The notes: generated by a model from the sequence alone, not told the origin. Counted from the first letter of the stretch, positions 45,904 through 55,375 are shown. The stretch: DNA of 64,000 bases from Antarctobacter heliothermus (GCF_002237555.1 NZ_CP022540.1:124001-188000), one strand, 5' to 3'. A program made the numbers and translations.

Positions 45904-46257
45904 ATGGCGCAAAGCCTCCCGACCGCAGAGACACTTCTCTCGGTCGTGCTCGAAACTCTGAATGACAACAAGGCCGAGGAAATCGTGCAGATTGATCTGC
46001 GCGGTAAAACCGCCGTTTGCGATTACATGGTAATCGCATCGGGTCGGTCGTCGCGTCAGGTCGCGGCGCTGTCAGAGAATTTGGCCGATAAACTCAAACA
46101 GGACCACGGCGTGCTCTCAACGACTGAGGGCAAAGGCACCGGGGACTGGGTGCTCATCGACGCGGGTGATGTGGTGATCCACGTTTTCCGGCCCGAGGTG
46201 CGTGAGTTCTATCAGCTAGAAAAGATGTGGGCACCAATGACGGCCCCTCAGGCCTGA
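45904..46257 (+). CDS. rsfS: Ribosome silencing factor RsfS
   Basis: A 117-residue RsfS/Iojap protein that binds ribosomal protein uL14 and blocks subunit joining when nutrients run low. The core is AEEIVQIDLRGKTAVCDYMVIASGRSSRQVAALSENL, GTGDWVLIDAGDVVIHVFRPEVREFYQLEKMW. The start is uncertain. ATG 45904 has no clear ribosome site, whereas a strong AAAGGAGG (45831-45838) lies 8 nt before an in-frame CTG at 45847, which would add 19 residues. It is followed directly by rlmH, the same order as many bacteria. Confidence 0.95.
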   Translation: MAQSLPTAETLLSVVLETLNDNKAEEIVQIDLRGKTAVCDYMVIASGRSSRQVAALSENLADKLKQDHGVLSTTEGKGTGDWVLIDAGDVVIHVFRPEVREFYQLEKMWAPMTAPQA

Positions 46258-46731
46258 GTGTTGCGCCTACATGTCTGCGTCGTCGGCCGGCTCCGGAAGG
46301 GGCCGGAAAAGGCGCTTGTCGACGATTACCTGACACGGTTCGACCGGACAGGCCGGGCGCTGGGCCTTGGGCCTGCGCAGATGACAGAGGTTGAAGACCG
46401 CAAGGGCGGCGGCATGAGCGCCGAGGCCGCCCTGCTGAGCCGCGCCATTCCCACAGGCGCGCGGCTGTGCGCGCTGGACGAGCGCGGGCAGACATGGTCC
46501 TCACCTGAATTTTCCCAAAAGCTGGCAGGCTGGCGCGACACCGGCACACAGGATCTGGCTTTTGTGATCGGCGGGGCGGATGGCATAGACCCCTCCCTGC
46601 GCGCCGAGGCCCAGGATCTCATGTCCTTTGGGCCAATGGTCTGGCCGCACATGCTGGTCCGGGTGATGCTGACCGAACAGCTGTATCGCGCCGCCTCTAT
46701 CCTTGCCGGCGCGCCCTATCACCGGGCCTGA
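46258..46731 (+). CDS. rlmH: 23S rRNA (pseudouridine-1915-N3)-methyltransferase RlmH
   Basis: A 157-residue SPOUT-class methyltransferase. It has LHVCVVGRLRKGPEKALVDDY at the start and the trefoil-knot SAM site DLAFVIGGADGIDPSLRAEA, with SFGPMVWPHMLVRVMLTEQLYRA at the C-terminus, the RlmH signature. The GTG at 46258 abuts the rsfS stop; a TTG one codon later is equally possible. It modifies the ribosome next to the decoding region and is cotranscribed with rsfS. Confidence 0.95.
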   Translation: MLRLHVCVVGRLRKGPEKALVDDYLTRFDRTGRALGLGPAQMTEVEDRKGGGMSAEAALLSRAIPTGARLCALDERGQTWSSPEFSQKLAGWRDTGTQDLAFVIGGADGIDPSLRAEAQDLMSFGPMVWPHMLVRVMLTEQLYRAASILAGAPYHRA

Positions 46732-46740
46732 CGCACGGCG

Positions 46741-47544
46741 TCAACGGTAGGCGATCCACAGCAGGATCACGCCCAGAATGACGCGGTAGATCACATAGGG
46801 GGTAAAGCTGACCGACCGCAGCAGGCGCATCATCAAGGTCAACGCCCCCAACGCCGACACAAAGGCCAGCACGGCAGCAATCGCGCCGTCCCGCGCGGCC
46901 TGGGCGTCTGCGGTGGTGATCACCTCTGCCCCCAGCAGGACAGCGGATGCCAGTATGGTCGGGATCGACATAAGCATCGCCAGCTTTGCACCGTCGTGAC
47001 GGGTGTACCCCAAATGTCGCGCTGCCGTGATCGTGATGCCGGACCGGGAGGTGCCGGGGATCAGCGCCACCGCCTGCCACAGCCCCATGATAACGGCGTC
47101 GCGCAGGGTCCAGTCGCCTTCGGTCTTGACCTGCGCCCCTCGCCGGTCAGCCCAGTAGAGGACAACGCCAAAGATCAGCATGGCCCAACCGATCACCGCA
47201 ACAGAGCGCAGCATTTCGTCAAGCCCGGTCAATTTCAGCGTCAGCCCGACGACAACCACCGGAATCGTGGCCATCAGCAGTAGAAACGCCAGCCGCGCGC
47301 CGGGCGTGTCGATACGCCCCGTGATCAGGCGCAGCGTTCCCGCCGCAGCCAGCCGCACGTCGGACCAGAAATAAAGAACCACCGCAAAAAGCGTGCCAAG
47401 GTGCGCCGCAACGTCGATCACCTGCCCCTGATCCTGCATACCGGTCAGACTGGGCAAGAGAATCAGGTGTCCAGAGGACGAAATCGGCAAGAATTCGGTA
47501 ACCCCTTGGATCAGGGCGAGAATCAGCAGTTGCGTAAAAGGCAT
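46741..47544 (-). CDS. uppP: Undecaprenyl-diphosphate phosphatase
   Basis: Recycles the undecaprenyl lipid carrier for peptidoglycan synthesis at the membrane. A 267-residue polytopic protein with ILALIQGVTEFLPISSSGHLIL (catalytic E-rich and SSSGH motifs), the second catalytic stretch ALIPGTSRSGITI, and about eight hydrophobic segments. ATG 47544 (MPFTQLLIL) is favoured over an upstream in-frame start. It is divergent from gltD across a 227-bp gap that holds no gene. It converges with rlmH. Confidence 0.95.
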   Translation of the reverse strand: MPFTQLLILALIQGVTEFLPISSSGHLILLPSLTGMQDQGQVIDVAAHLGTLFAVVLYFWSDVRLAAAGTLRLITGRIDTPGARLAFLLLMATIPVVVVGLTLKLTGLDEMLRSVAVIGWAMLIFGVVLYWADRRGAQVKTEGDWTLRDAVIMGLWQAVALIPGTSRSGITITAARHLGYTRHDGAKLAMLMSIPTILASAVLLGAEVITTADAQAARDGAIAAVLAFVSALGALTLMMRLLRSVSFTPYVIYRVILGVILLWIAYR

Positions 47545-47771
47545 TGTCGGGGTCCAATCGTGATCACGGCCCACGGTATAACCCCTTGTTTCGGGGGAGA
47601 AAGCGACTATTTAGGTCCGGATCGGAACAAAAAACACCTGCCTGGCCGAATGTTTTCAACAAAAAACCGATCAGAAAGCCATTATAGGTCAATAGTTCTG
47701 ACTTTTATTCCCTCGCAAGCTTTTGTATGGAAGCCAGGACTGACGTGGGATCACCTGCAAGGGGATATGGA

Positions 47772-49208
47772 ATGGCCAAGCAGCCGATGCTGAAATTTGT
47801 CGATATTGCGCGCGAAATGCCGTCCAAGCGGGATGCCTCGGATCGCCGAGCCGACTTTGACGAAATCTATGCGGAATACGCCGATGCAAAGGCGACAGAA
47901 CAGGCCGCCCGGTGCAGCCAATGCGGCGTGCCCTATTGCCAGACCCATTGCCCGCTGCACAACAACATCCCCGATTGGTTGCGCCTGACCGCGATGGGCC
48001 GTCTGGAAGAGGCCTATGAGGTCAGCCAGTCAACAAACACCTTCCCCGAGATTTGTGGCCGCATCTGCCCGCAGGATCGCCTGTGCGAAGGCAACTGTGT
48101 CATCGAACAATCAGGCCACGGCACCGTCACCATTGGCGCGGTCGAGAAATACATCACCGACACCGCTTGGGAAAACGGCTGGGTCAAGCCGATCACCCCC
48201 ACGCAGGAACGGACCGAAAGCGTTGGCATCATCGGGGCCGGACCCGGCGGGCTGGCCGCTGCCGACATGCTGCGCCGCGCCGGTGTGCAGGTCACCGTCT
48301 ATGACCGCTATGACCGCGCGGGCGGGTTGCTGACCTATGGCATCCCCGGCTTCAAGCTGGAAAAGGACATCGTCACCCGCCGCAACGCACAACTGGAACA
48401 GGGCGGCGTGCGCTTTGTCCTGAACTGCAACGTGGGCGAGGATCTGTCGTTCGATGACATCCGCGCCCAGCATGATGCGGTCATTATCGCCACCGGCGTC
48501 TACAAATCGCGCGATCTGGGCGGACCGGGCGCGGGTGCCAAGGGCATCGTCCGCGCCATCGACTATCTGACCGCGTCGAACCGGGCGTCGAACTTTGGCG
48601 ACAACGTGCCGGAATTTGACAGCGGTGAGCTGAACGCAAAAGGAAAGAAGATCGTTGTGATCGGCGGCGGCGATACCGCGATGGACTGTGTTCGCACCGC
48701 GATCCGTCAAGGCGCGACCAGCGTCAAATGCCTGTACCGCCGCGACCGCGCCAACATGCCGGGTTCGCAACGCGAAGTGCAGAACGCCGAAGAAGAAGGC
48801 GTTCAGTTCGAATGGCTGACTGCGCCCAAAGGCTTCAAGGGTGAGCCGGTCAATGCCGTCATCGTTGAAAAGATGCGGCTGGGACAACCGGATGCCACGG
48901 GCCGTCAACGCCCCGAAGTCATCGAAGGATCGGACTATGACGAACCCGCCGATATCGTCATCAAGGCGCTGGGCTTTGAACCCGAAGAGCTGCCGACGCT
49001 CTGGGGGTGCCCGGAGCTGGAAGTCACACGCTGGGGCACCGTCAAGGCAGAGTTCACCAGTGGCCGCACCGCGCTGCCCGACGTCTATGCCATCGGCGAC
49101 ATCGTGCGCGGTGCCAGCCTTGTGGTCTGGGCCATCCGCGACGGGCGTGACTGCGTCGAGGCGGTTCTTCAGGATCTGGCGGCAAAGGCAGCCATTGCAG
49201 CGGAATAA
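47772..49208 (+). CDS. gltD: Glutamate synthase small subunit
   Basis: A 478-residue GOGAT beta subunit feeding NADPH electrons to GltB. Cys residues for the 4Fe-4S clusters appear in CSQCGVPYCQTHCPLHNNIP and CGRICPQDRLCEGNC. FAD site: VGIIGAGPGGLAAADML. NADPH site: IVVIGGGDTAMDCVRTA. ALPDVYAIGDIVRGASLVVWAI is the late FAD contact. The ATG at 47772 follows AAGGGGAT. GltB lies downstream, separated by two other genes. Confidence 0.96.
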   Translation: MAKQPMLKFVDIAREMPSKRDASDRRADFDEIYAEYADAKATEQAARCSQCGVPYCQTHCPLHNNIPDWLRLTAMGRLEEAYEVSQSTNTFPEICGRICPQDRLCEGNCVIEQSGHGTVTIGAVEKYITDTAWENGWVKPITPTQERTESVGIIGAGPGGLAAADMLRRAGVQVTVYDRYDRAGGLLTYGIPGFKLEKDIVTRRNAQLEQGGVRFVLNCNVGEDLSFDDIRAQHDAVIIATGVYKSRDLGGPGAGAKGIVRAIDYLTASNRASNFGDNVPEFDSGELNAKGKKIVVIGGGDTAMDCVRTAIRQGATSVKCLYRRDRANMPGSQREVQNAEEEGVQFEWLTAPKGFKGEPVNAVIVEKMRLGQPDATGRQRPEVIEGSDYDEPADIVIKALGFEPEELPTLWGCPELEVTRWGTVKAEFTSGRTALPDVYAIGDIVRGASLVVWAIRDGRDCVEAVLQDLAAKAAIAAE

Positions 49209-49372
49209 GCTGCGGTATTGAACAAAAGAGGCGCGTTTCGGCTGCGACAGGCAGTCTAGTCGTGCAAAAACCGGGCGCCCCTGTGTGGTTTGGTACAAGC
49301 GGGGCCTGAACACTGTCGACCTAACCACGGACGACGAGAACAACACCGCTGATCCGGGAGGGCAAAACGTTG

Positions 49373-50098
49373 ATGAATGGCAAGGCAATGATCGCGGTCC
49401 TCGTTGGTCTACCTGCTGTGGTGTTGTTTGCCTCTCCGGCGGCAGCGCAGGTGCAGGGCGGGCTGTTCACCCCGCCCGAGGGCTGTGAAACCTATCTCAC
49501 AGTGCAATCGCGCAGCTGCAATGTGAGCAATCATTTCATCTGCCCCCAGATCGACCCAGACCACAAGTTCCGCACCGATTTCGGTGAAACGGGCCCCTTC
49601 TTCACCAGCCACATCGACGGCGACGCCCAGTGGATCGAAAGCGGCCCGCCAGAGGCCCCGAGCCGGACCCGCACCGTGGCCCCGATCACCGATCCCGGCA
49701 GTGTGTCTGAACTGATCGAGACCGGCGTGGATAGCTTTGACTTCTACCAGTACTCGGAAGAGGATGGCCGCTACCGGGTGACCGGCTTTGACCGCATCAT
49801 GGGAGAGGTCGAAATCGACGGTGAACCGCTGTTCCGCACCGAATTTGAAATGACCCGCCGCGACGCGGACGGACGTGTCATCGAACAGGTCCGGGGCAAC
49901 GAATATGTGTCGGCCCGGCACAAACGGTTCTTTTCCGGTTTTGCCACCGACATCACCGAAGACGCGCGCGCGACCAATGCCCGCGACCGCAGCCCGGTCG
50001 AGTTCATCTATCCCGATGAGCCGGGCTTTCGCGGCACCTATCCGCGCTATGATTGTGACCTGATGAGCGCCCTGCGCCATTCGGAGGACATCGCATGA
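49373..50098 (+). CDS. Secreted protein of unknown function in the glt cluster
   Basis: A 241-residue protein with a signal peptide (MIAVLVGLPAVVLFASPAAA, cut before QVQGG). The mature part has Cys residues near its start (EGCETYLTVQSRSCNVSNHFICPQ) and one near the end (RYDCDL), suggesting periplasmic disulfides. The rest is rich in acidic and aromatic residues, with a beta-rich look. I do not recognise the family. A TTG one codon upstream (49370) is better spaced from GGGAGGG and may be the start. Its stop overlaps the GFA gene by 4 bp. Confidence 0.8.
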   Translation: MNGKAMIAVLVGLPAVVLFASPAAAQVQGGLFTPPEGCETYLTVQSRSCNVSNHFICPQIDPDHKFRTDFGETGPFFTSHIDGDAQWIESGPPEAPSRTRTVAPITDPGSVSELIETGVDSFDFYQYSEEDGRYRVTGFDRIMGEVEIDGEPLFRTEFEMTRRDADGRVIEQVRGNEYVSARHKRFFSGFATDITEDARATNARDRSPVEFIYPDEPGFRGTYPRYDCDLMSALRHSEDIA

Positions 50099-50547
50099 GC
50101 GGTACAACAACAGGTGGCTGCCTGTGCGGCGCGGTGCGGTTCACTGCGCAGAACGTCCCGGCAAAGGCAGGTGTCTGCCATTGCGAGATGTGCCGCCGCT
50201 GGACCGGCTCGGCGCTGATCGGTGTGACCGTCGCGCTGGAAAACGTGGACTGGCAGGATGAAACCCATCTTGGACGCATCCAATCATCGCATTGGGCCGA
50301 ACGCGGGTTCTGCACGCGCTGCGGCACGGGGATGTTCTTCCGTGTAACGATGGACTCGGACTATTCTGGCGACATCGAACTGCCCATCGGCGTCTTTGAC
50401 GACCCCGATGGCTTTGAGATCACCAACGAGATCTACATCGACGTCAAGCCCGACAGCTATGCCTATGAGGGGCAATCAGACCGTAAACTGATGACGCGGG
50501 CCGAATGTCACGCGAAATTCGGTGTTCTGGCAGAGAACGCCGACTAA
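50095..50547 (+). CDS. GFA family protein (DUF636, Gfa/CENP-V-like)
   Basis: A 150-residue zinc-binding protein of the GFA family. Cys ligands: GGCLCGAVRFT, VCHCEMCRRWTG and FCTRCGTGMFF, the standard three-motif layout. The family name comes from glutathione-dependent formaldehyde-activating enzyme, but most members have no proven activity. It overlaps the secreted protein gene by 4 bp and precedes gltB by 94 bp. Possible link to gltB is only positional. Confidence 0.92.
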   Translation: MSGTTTGGCLCGAVRFTAQNVPAKAGVCHCEMCRRWTGSALIGVTVALENVDWQDETHLGRIQSSHWAERGFCTRCGTGMFFRVTMDSDYSGDIELPIGVFDDPDGFEITNEIYIDVKPDSYAYEGQSDRKLMTRAECHAKFGVLAENAD

Positions 50548-50587
50548 GGAATTTTCGGCGGGAGGATCCCCGGATGGGATCGCCGCC

Positions 50588-50638
50588 ATGACAGAAGAAC
50601 CCGGGCCGCTGCGTGCGGTCCACGAACGGAGGGCTTGA
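50588..50638 (+). other. Possible short leader ORF before gltB
   Basis: ATG to TGA, encoding MTEEPGPLRAVHERRA, ends 3 nt before the gltB ATG and contains the gltB ribosome site (CGGAGGG) within its last codons. It could be a translationally coupling leader, but it has no clear ribosome site of its own, so chance is likely. Confidence 0.2.
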
Positions 50639-50641
50639 GCC

Positions 50642-53600
50642 ATGACCAAATTCGACGCCGACTGGGTACGGGCCGAGGAAACCAAGCGCAAGTGGATGTC
50701 TGAAAACGGCATGTACCACGAGAGCGAGGAACACAGCTCTTGTGGGGTGGGTCTGGTCGTCAGCATCGACGGCAAGGGATCGCGCCGCGTGGTCGAGGCG
50801 GGCATTTCCGCGCTCAAGGCGGTCTGGCACCGCGGCGCGGTTGACGCCGACGGCAAGACCGGTGACGGCGCGGGCATCCATGTCCAGATCCCGGCCCCGT
50901 TCTTTTATGATCAGATTGGCCGTACTGGCCACACCCCGCGCAAGAACGAACTGATGGCCGTGGGTCAGGTGTTCCTGCCGCGCACCGATTTTGGCGCACA
51001 GGAAACTTGCCGGACCATCGTGGAAACCGAAGTTCTGCGCATGGGATACTACATCTATGGCTGGCGCCACGTTCCGGTGAACGTGGAGGTTCTGGGCGAA
51101 AAGGCCAACGCCACCCGCCCCGAGATCGAACAGATCATCATCTCGAACTCCAAGGGTGTCGACGAAGAGACCTTTGAACGCGAACTGTATGTCATCCGTC
51201 GTCGCATCGAAAAGGCCGCCTCGGCGGTTGGCATCGGGCAGCTGTATATCGCCTCGCTGTCGTGCCGGTCGATCATCTACAAAGGCATGATGCTGGCGCA
51301 GGACGTGGCAGAGTTCTATCCCGACCTGCAGGACGAACGGTTTGAGAGCGCCTTTGCCATCTACCACCAGCGTTATTCGACCAACACCTTCCCGCAGTGG
51401 TGGCTGGCGCAACCCTTCCGCATGTTGGCCCATAACGGTGAGATCAACACGCTCAAGGGCAATGTGAACTGGATGAAAAGCCATGAGATCCGCATGGCCT
51501 CCTCGGCCTTTGGCGACATGGCCGAAGACATCAAGCCGATTGTGCCCAACGGGTCGTCCGACTCTGCCGCGCTGGATTCGGTGTTCGAGGTGCTGGTCCG
51601 CGCCGGGCGCAGCGCGCCGATGGCCAAGACCATGTTGGTGCCGGAATCGTGGTCCAAGCAGGCGGTGGAACTGCCGCAGGCATGGCGCGACATGTATTCC
51701 TACTGCAACTCGGTGATGGAACCCTGGGACGGCCCCGCCGCCTTGGCCATGACCGATGGCCGCTGGGTCTGTGGCGGTCTGGACCGCAACGGTCTACGCC
51801 CGATGCGTTATGTGGTGACCGGCGACGGTCTGCTGATTGCCGGCTCCGAAATCGGCATGGTGCCGACGGATGAGGCAACAGCCCGCGAAAAAGGCGCGCT
51901 GGGACCGGGCCAGATCATCGCCGTCGACATGAAAGAGGGCAAACTTTACCACGACACCGAAATCAAGAACCGTCTGTCGTCCAACCAGCCGTTTGGCGAC
52001 TGGGTCGAAAAGATCACGGAACTGGATGAGCCGCTGTCCGCCGTCACCGAAAAGCCGCTGTTCGAGGGCACTGAACTGCGCCGCCGTCAGATCGCGGCCG
52101 GCTACACCATGGAAGAGTTGGAACAGATCCTGGCGCCCATGGCCGAAGACGCCAAGGAATCGCTGGCCTCGATGGGCGACGATACCCCCAGCGCGGTCTT
52201 GTCCAAAAAGTACCGCCCGCTGTCGCATTACTTCCGCCAGAACTTCAGCCAGGTGACAAACCCGCCGATCGACTCTCTTCGCGAATATCGCGTGATGTCG
52301 CTGAAGACACGGTTCGGCAACCTCAAGAACGTGCTGGACGAGGATTCCTCACAGACGGAAATCCTTGTTCTGGACACCCCTTTTGTCGGCAACGCCCAAT
52401 TCACGGAACTTCAGGCCCATTTCAACGCCCCCTGCGTTGAGATCGACTGTACCTTCAGCGGCGGCCCCGGTGCCCTGCGTGAGGGACTGGCCCGCATCCG
52501 CGCCGAGGCAGAGGATGCGGTGCGCTCCGGGACCGGTCACATCATCCTGACGGATGAGCATTGCGGCCCCGACCGGGTTGCCATGCCGATGATCCTTGCC
52601 ACCAGCGCGGTGCACAGCCACCTGACCCGCAAGGGCCTGCGCACCTTCTGCTCACTCAACGTGCGCAGCGCAGAGTGCATCGACCCGCATTATTTTGCCG
52701 TGCTGATCGGTGCAGGTGCGACCATCGTAAACGCCTATCTGGCCGAGGACAGCCTTGCCGACCGCATCAAGCGTGGTCTGCTGGACATGACCCTGACAGA
52801 GGCGGTCGCCCGTTACCGCGAGGCGATTGATCAGGGCCTGCTCAAGATCATGTCCAAGATGGGCATCTCTGTCATTTCGTCCTATCGCGGTGGCCTGAAC
52901 TTTGAGGCCGTGGGCCTGAGCCGTGCGATGTGTGCCGAATACTTCCCCGGCATGGTCTCCCGCATCAGCGGCATCGGCGTCAGCGGCATCCAGAAAAAGG
53001 CCGAAGACGTGCATGCCCTTGGCTTCATCTCTGGCCGTGACGTGCTGCCGATTGGCGGCTTCTACAAGGCACGCAAATCGGGTGAGACGCACGCTTGGGG
53101 CGCGCAGACCATGCACCTGCTGCAGGCCGCCTGTGACCGTGCCTCTTACGAGATGTGGAAGCAGTACTCCAAGGCGATGCAATCCAACCCGCCGATCCAC
53201 CTGCGCGACCTGTTGGCGATCAAGCCGCTGGGCGGGCCGATCCCGATCGAAGAGGTGGAAAGCATCACCTCGATCCGCAAGCGGTTCGTGACACCGGGCA
53301 TGTCCCTTGGCGCGCTGTCGCCCGAGGCACACAAGACCCTGAACGTGGCCATGAACCGCATCGGTGCGAAATCCGACAGCGGGGAGGGCGGCGAAGATCC
53401 GGCCCATTTTGTGCCCGAACCCAACGGCGACAACCCGTCAGCCAAGATCAAGCAGGTGGCCTCGGGTCGCTTTGGCGTCACCGCCGAATACCTCAACCAC
53501 TGCGAAGAGCTGGAAATCAAAGTCGCCCAGGGTGCCAAGCCCGGTGAGGGCGGCCAGTTGCCCGGCATGAAGGTCACTGACTTGATCGCCCGTCTGCGCC

Positions 53601-55177
53601 ACTCGACCAAAGGCGTGACGCTGATCTCCCCGCCGCCGCACCACGACATCTACTCGATCGAGGATCTGGCGCAGCTGATCTACGACCTCAAGCAGATCAA
53701 CCCGCGCTGCAAGGTGACGGTCAAGCTGGTGGCCTCGTCCGGTGTCGGCACGATTGCGGCCGGCGTGGCCAAGGCCAAGGCCGACGTGATCCTGATTTCG
53801 GGCCACAACGGCGGCACCGGCGCATCGCCCGCGACCAGCATCAAATACGCTGGCCTGCCGTGGGAAATGGGTCTGACAGAGGCGCATCAGGTTCTGTCGA
53901 TGAACAACTTGCGCGGCCGGATCACCCTGCGCACCGATGGCGGGCTGCGCACAGGACGCGACATCGTCATGGCAGCCATGTTGGGGGCCGAGGAATACGG
54001 CATCGGCACCGCCGCCCTGATCGCCATGGGCTGCATCATGGTGCGCCAGTGCCAGTCCAACACCTGCCCGGTCGGCGTCTGCACCCAAGACCAGGCACTG
54101 CGCGACAAGTTCACCGGCTCGGCAGACAAGGTTGTGAACCTGATCACCTTCTACGCGCAGGAAGTGCGCGAGATCCTCGCCGAAATCGGCGCGCGCAGCC
54201 TCAAGGACGTGATCGGCCGCGCCGATCTGCTCAGCCAAGTGTCGCGCGGCTCCGATCATCTGGACGATCTTGACCTGAACCCGCTGCTGATCCGCGTCGA
54301 CGGCTCGGACGACATCGTCTACGACCGCGCCAAACCGCGCAATGAGGTCCCTGATACGCTGGACGCCGAAATCGTGCGCGACGCCGCCCGCTTCCTGCAG
54401 GACGGCGAAAAGATGCAGCTGTCTTATGCGGTGATGAACACACACCGCACCGTGGGCACGCGGATCTCCAGCCACATCGTGCAGAAATTCGGGATGCGCA
54501 ACGCGCTGCAACCCAACCACCTGCACGTCAAGCTGACCGGCTCCGCCGGCCAGTCGCTGGGGGCTTTCGCAGCGCCGGGCCTGAAACTGGAGGTGTCGGG
54601 GGACGCCAACGACTATGTCGGCAAGGGCCTGTCCGGCGGTCTGATCGTGGTCCGCCCGCCGCTGGTATCGCCGCTGGTGGCGTCTGAGAACACGATCATC
54701 GGCAACACGGTGCTCTACGGCGCCACCGATGGATATCTTTTCGCTGCAGGCCGTGCCGGCGAACGATTCGCGGTACGCAACTCCGGCGCGTCGGTGGTGG
54801 TCGAGGGCTGCGGCTCCAACGGCTGCGAATACATGACCGGAGGCGTTGCGGTGATCCTTGGCGCCATCGGCGCAAACTTCGGTGCCGGGATGACCGGCGG
54901 CATGGCCTATATCCATGACCCGGACGGCACCGCCACGGCGATGATGAACATGGAAGGGCTTGTTACCTGCCCGGTCACCGTCACCGCATGGGAAGACCAG
55001 CTCAAAGGCCTGACCGAACGGCACATGCAGGAAACCGGCAGCCGCAAGGCAACCGACATCCTGCAAAACTGGGATCTGGAAAAGGCACATTTCATGCAGA
55101 TCTGCCCCAAGGAGATGCTGGACAAGATCCCGCATCCTCTGGGCATCGAGGGCGATCTGGCCGTCCCGGCCGAATAA
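50642..55177 (+). CDS. gltB: Glutamate synthase large subunit
   Basis: Converts glutamine plus 2-oxoglutarate to two glutamates. 1511 residues, the usual length. The propeptide ends before Cys34 (EHSSCGVGLVVS), which becomes the N-terminal nucleophile of the glutaminase domain. HQRYSTNTFPQWWLAQPFRMLAHNGEIN is typical of that domain. The FMN-barrel synthase domain has ISGHNGGTGASP, and 3Fe-4S ligands are C-x5-C-x4-C in GCIMVRQCQSNTCPVGVC. The C-terminal beta-helix domain has SGGLIVVRPP and GERFAVRNSGA repeats. CGGAGGG precedes the ATG; a strong terminator follows at 55200. Confidence 0.97.
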   Translation: MTKFDADWVRAEETKRKWMSENGMYHESEEHSSCGVGLVVSIDGKGSRRVVEAGISALKAVWHRGAVDADGKTGDGAGIHVQIPAPFFYDQIGRTGHTPRKNELMAVGQVFLPRTDFGAQETCRTIVETEVLRMGYYIYGWRHVPVNVEVLGEKANATRPEIEQIIISNSKGVDEETFERELYVIRRRIEKAASAVGIGQLYIASLSCRSIIYKGMMLAQDVAEFYPDLQDERFESAFAIYHQRYSTNTFPQWWLAQPFRMLAHNGEINTLKGNVNWMKSHEIRMASSAFGDMAEDIKPIVPNGSSDSAALDSVFEVLVRAGRSAPMAKTMLVPESWSKQAVELPQAWRDMYSYCNSVMEPWDGPAALAMTDGRWVCGGLDRNGLRPMRYVVTGDGLLIAGSEIGMVPTDEATAREKGALGPGQIIAVDMKEGKLYHDTEIKNRLSSNQPFGDWVEKITELDEPLSAVTEKPLFEGTELRRRQIAAGYTMEELEQILAPMAEDAKESLASMGDDTPSAVLSKKYRPLSHYFRQNFSQVTNPPIDSLREYRVMSLKTRFGNLKNVLDEDSSQTEILVLDTPFVGNAQFTELQAHFNAPCVEIDCTFSGGPGALREGLARIRAEAEDAVRSGTGHIILTDEHCGPDRVAMPMILATSAVHSHLTRKGLRTFCSLNVRSAECIDPHYFAVLIGAGATIVNAYLAEDSLADRIKRGLLDMTLTEAVARYREAIDQGLLKIMSKMGISVISSYRGGLNFEAVGLSRAMCAEYFPGMVSRISGIGVSGIQKKAEDVHALGFISGRDVLPIGGFYKARKSGETHAWGAQTMHLLQAACDRASYEMWKQYSKAMQSNPPIHLRDLLAIKPLGGPIPIEEVESITSIRKRFVTPGMSLGALSPEAHKTLNVAMNRIGAKSDSGEGGEDPAHFVPEPNGDNPSAKIKQVASGRFGVTAEYLNHCEELEIKVAQGAKPGEGGQLPGMKVTDLIARLRHSTKGVTLISPPPHHDIYSIEDLAQLIYDLKQINPRCKVTVKLVASSGVGTIAAGVAKAKADVILISGHNGGTGASPATSIKYAGLPWEMGLTEAHQVLSMNNLRGRITLRTDGGLRTGRDIVMAAMLGAEEYGIGTAALIAMGCIMVRQCQSNTCPVGVCTQDQALRDKFTGSADKVVNLITFYAQEVREILAEIGARSLKDVIGRADLLSQVSRGSDHLDDLDLNPLLIRVDGSDDIVYDRAKPRNEVPDTLDAEIVRDAARFLQDGEKMQLSYAVMNTHRTVGTRISSHIVQKFGMRNALQPNHLHVKLTGSAGQSLGAFAAPGLKLEVSGDANDYVGKGLSGGLIVVRPPLVSPLVASENTIIGNTVLYGATDGYLFAAGRAGERFAVRNSGASVVVEGCGSNGCEYMTGGVAVILGAIGANFGAGMTGGMAYIHDPDGTATAMMNMEGLVTCPVTVTAWEDQLKGLTERHMQETGSRKATDILQNWDLEKAHFMQICPKEMLDKIPHPLGIEGDLAVPAE

Positions 55178-55199
55178 GCCGTCGTGTAACCACAGTCCC

Positions 55200-55230
55200 A
55201 AGGGCCCGGTCACGCGACCGGGCCCTTTTT
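55200..55230 (+). terminator. Rho-independent terminator of gltB
   Basis: A perfect 12-bp stem AAGGGCCCGGTC/GACCGGGCCCTT with an ACGC loop, followed by a T-run (TTT after the stem's own TT), 22 bp after the gltB stop. Confidence 0.88.
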
Positions 55231-55253
55231 CGGTCCGCCCGACCCACCCGCCT

Positions 55254-55304
55254 GTTTCTTCTGTCCGGAAATATCCCGGGGAGCGCGAGGGGCTGGCCCC
55301 TCGC
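55254..55304 (-). repeat. Dispersed hairpin-plus-tail repeat, copy D (inverted)
   Basis: Read on the minus strand: stem GCGAGGGG/CCCCTCGC (loop CCAG on that strand), then CTCCCCGGGATATTTCCGGA and CAGAAGAAAC. Stem sequence is identical to copy B at 4694-4713. It lies between gltB and mtgA. Confidence 0.75.
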
Positions 55305-55375
55305 CTGCACAACATCCAGCACCGCACCACCGCTCAGGCGTTGGCGACCGGCACCGGCTGGGCTACAGAGACGTC

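Noticed and set aside
49209..49369. tRNA or small RNA gene downstream of gltD
   Set aside because: I looked for cloverleaf arms and a TTCGA-type T-loop here and in the other longer gaps (278-530, 31197-31495, 45623-45903, 47545-47771) and found none that pair convincingly.
53438..55330. A long open frame on the minus strand opposite gltB (about 630 codons)
   Set aside because: It is a mirror of the strong third-position GC bias of gltB. The product is rich in His, Arg and Ala with no domain pattern, while gltB is complete and unmistakable.
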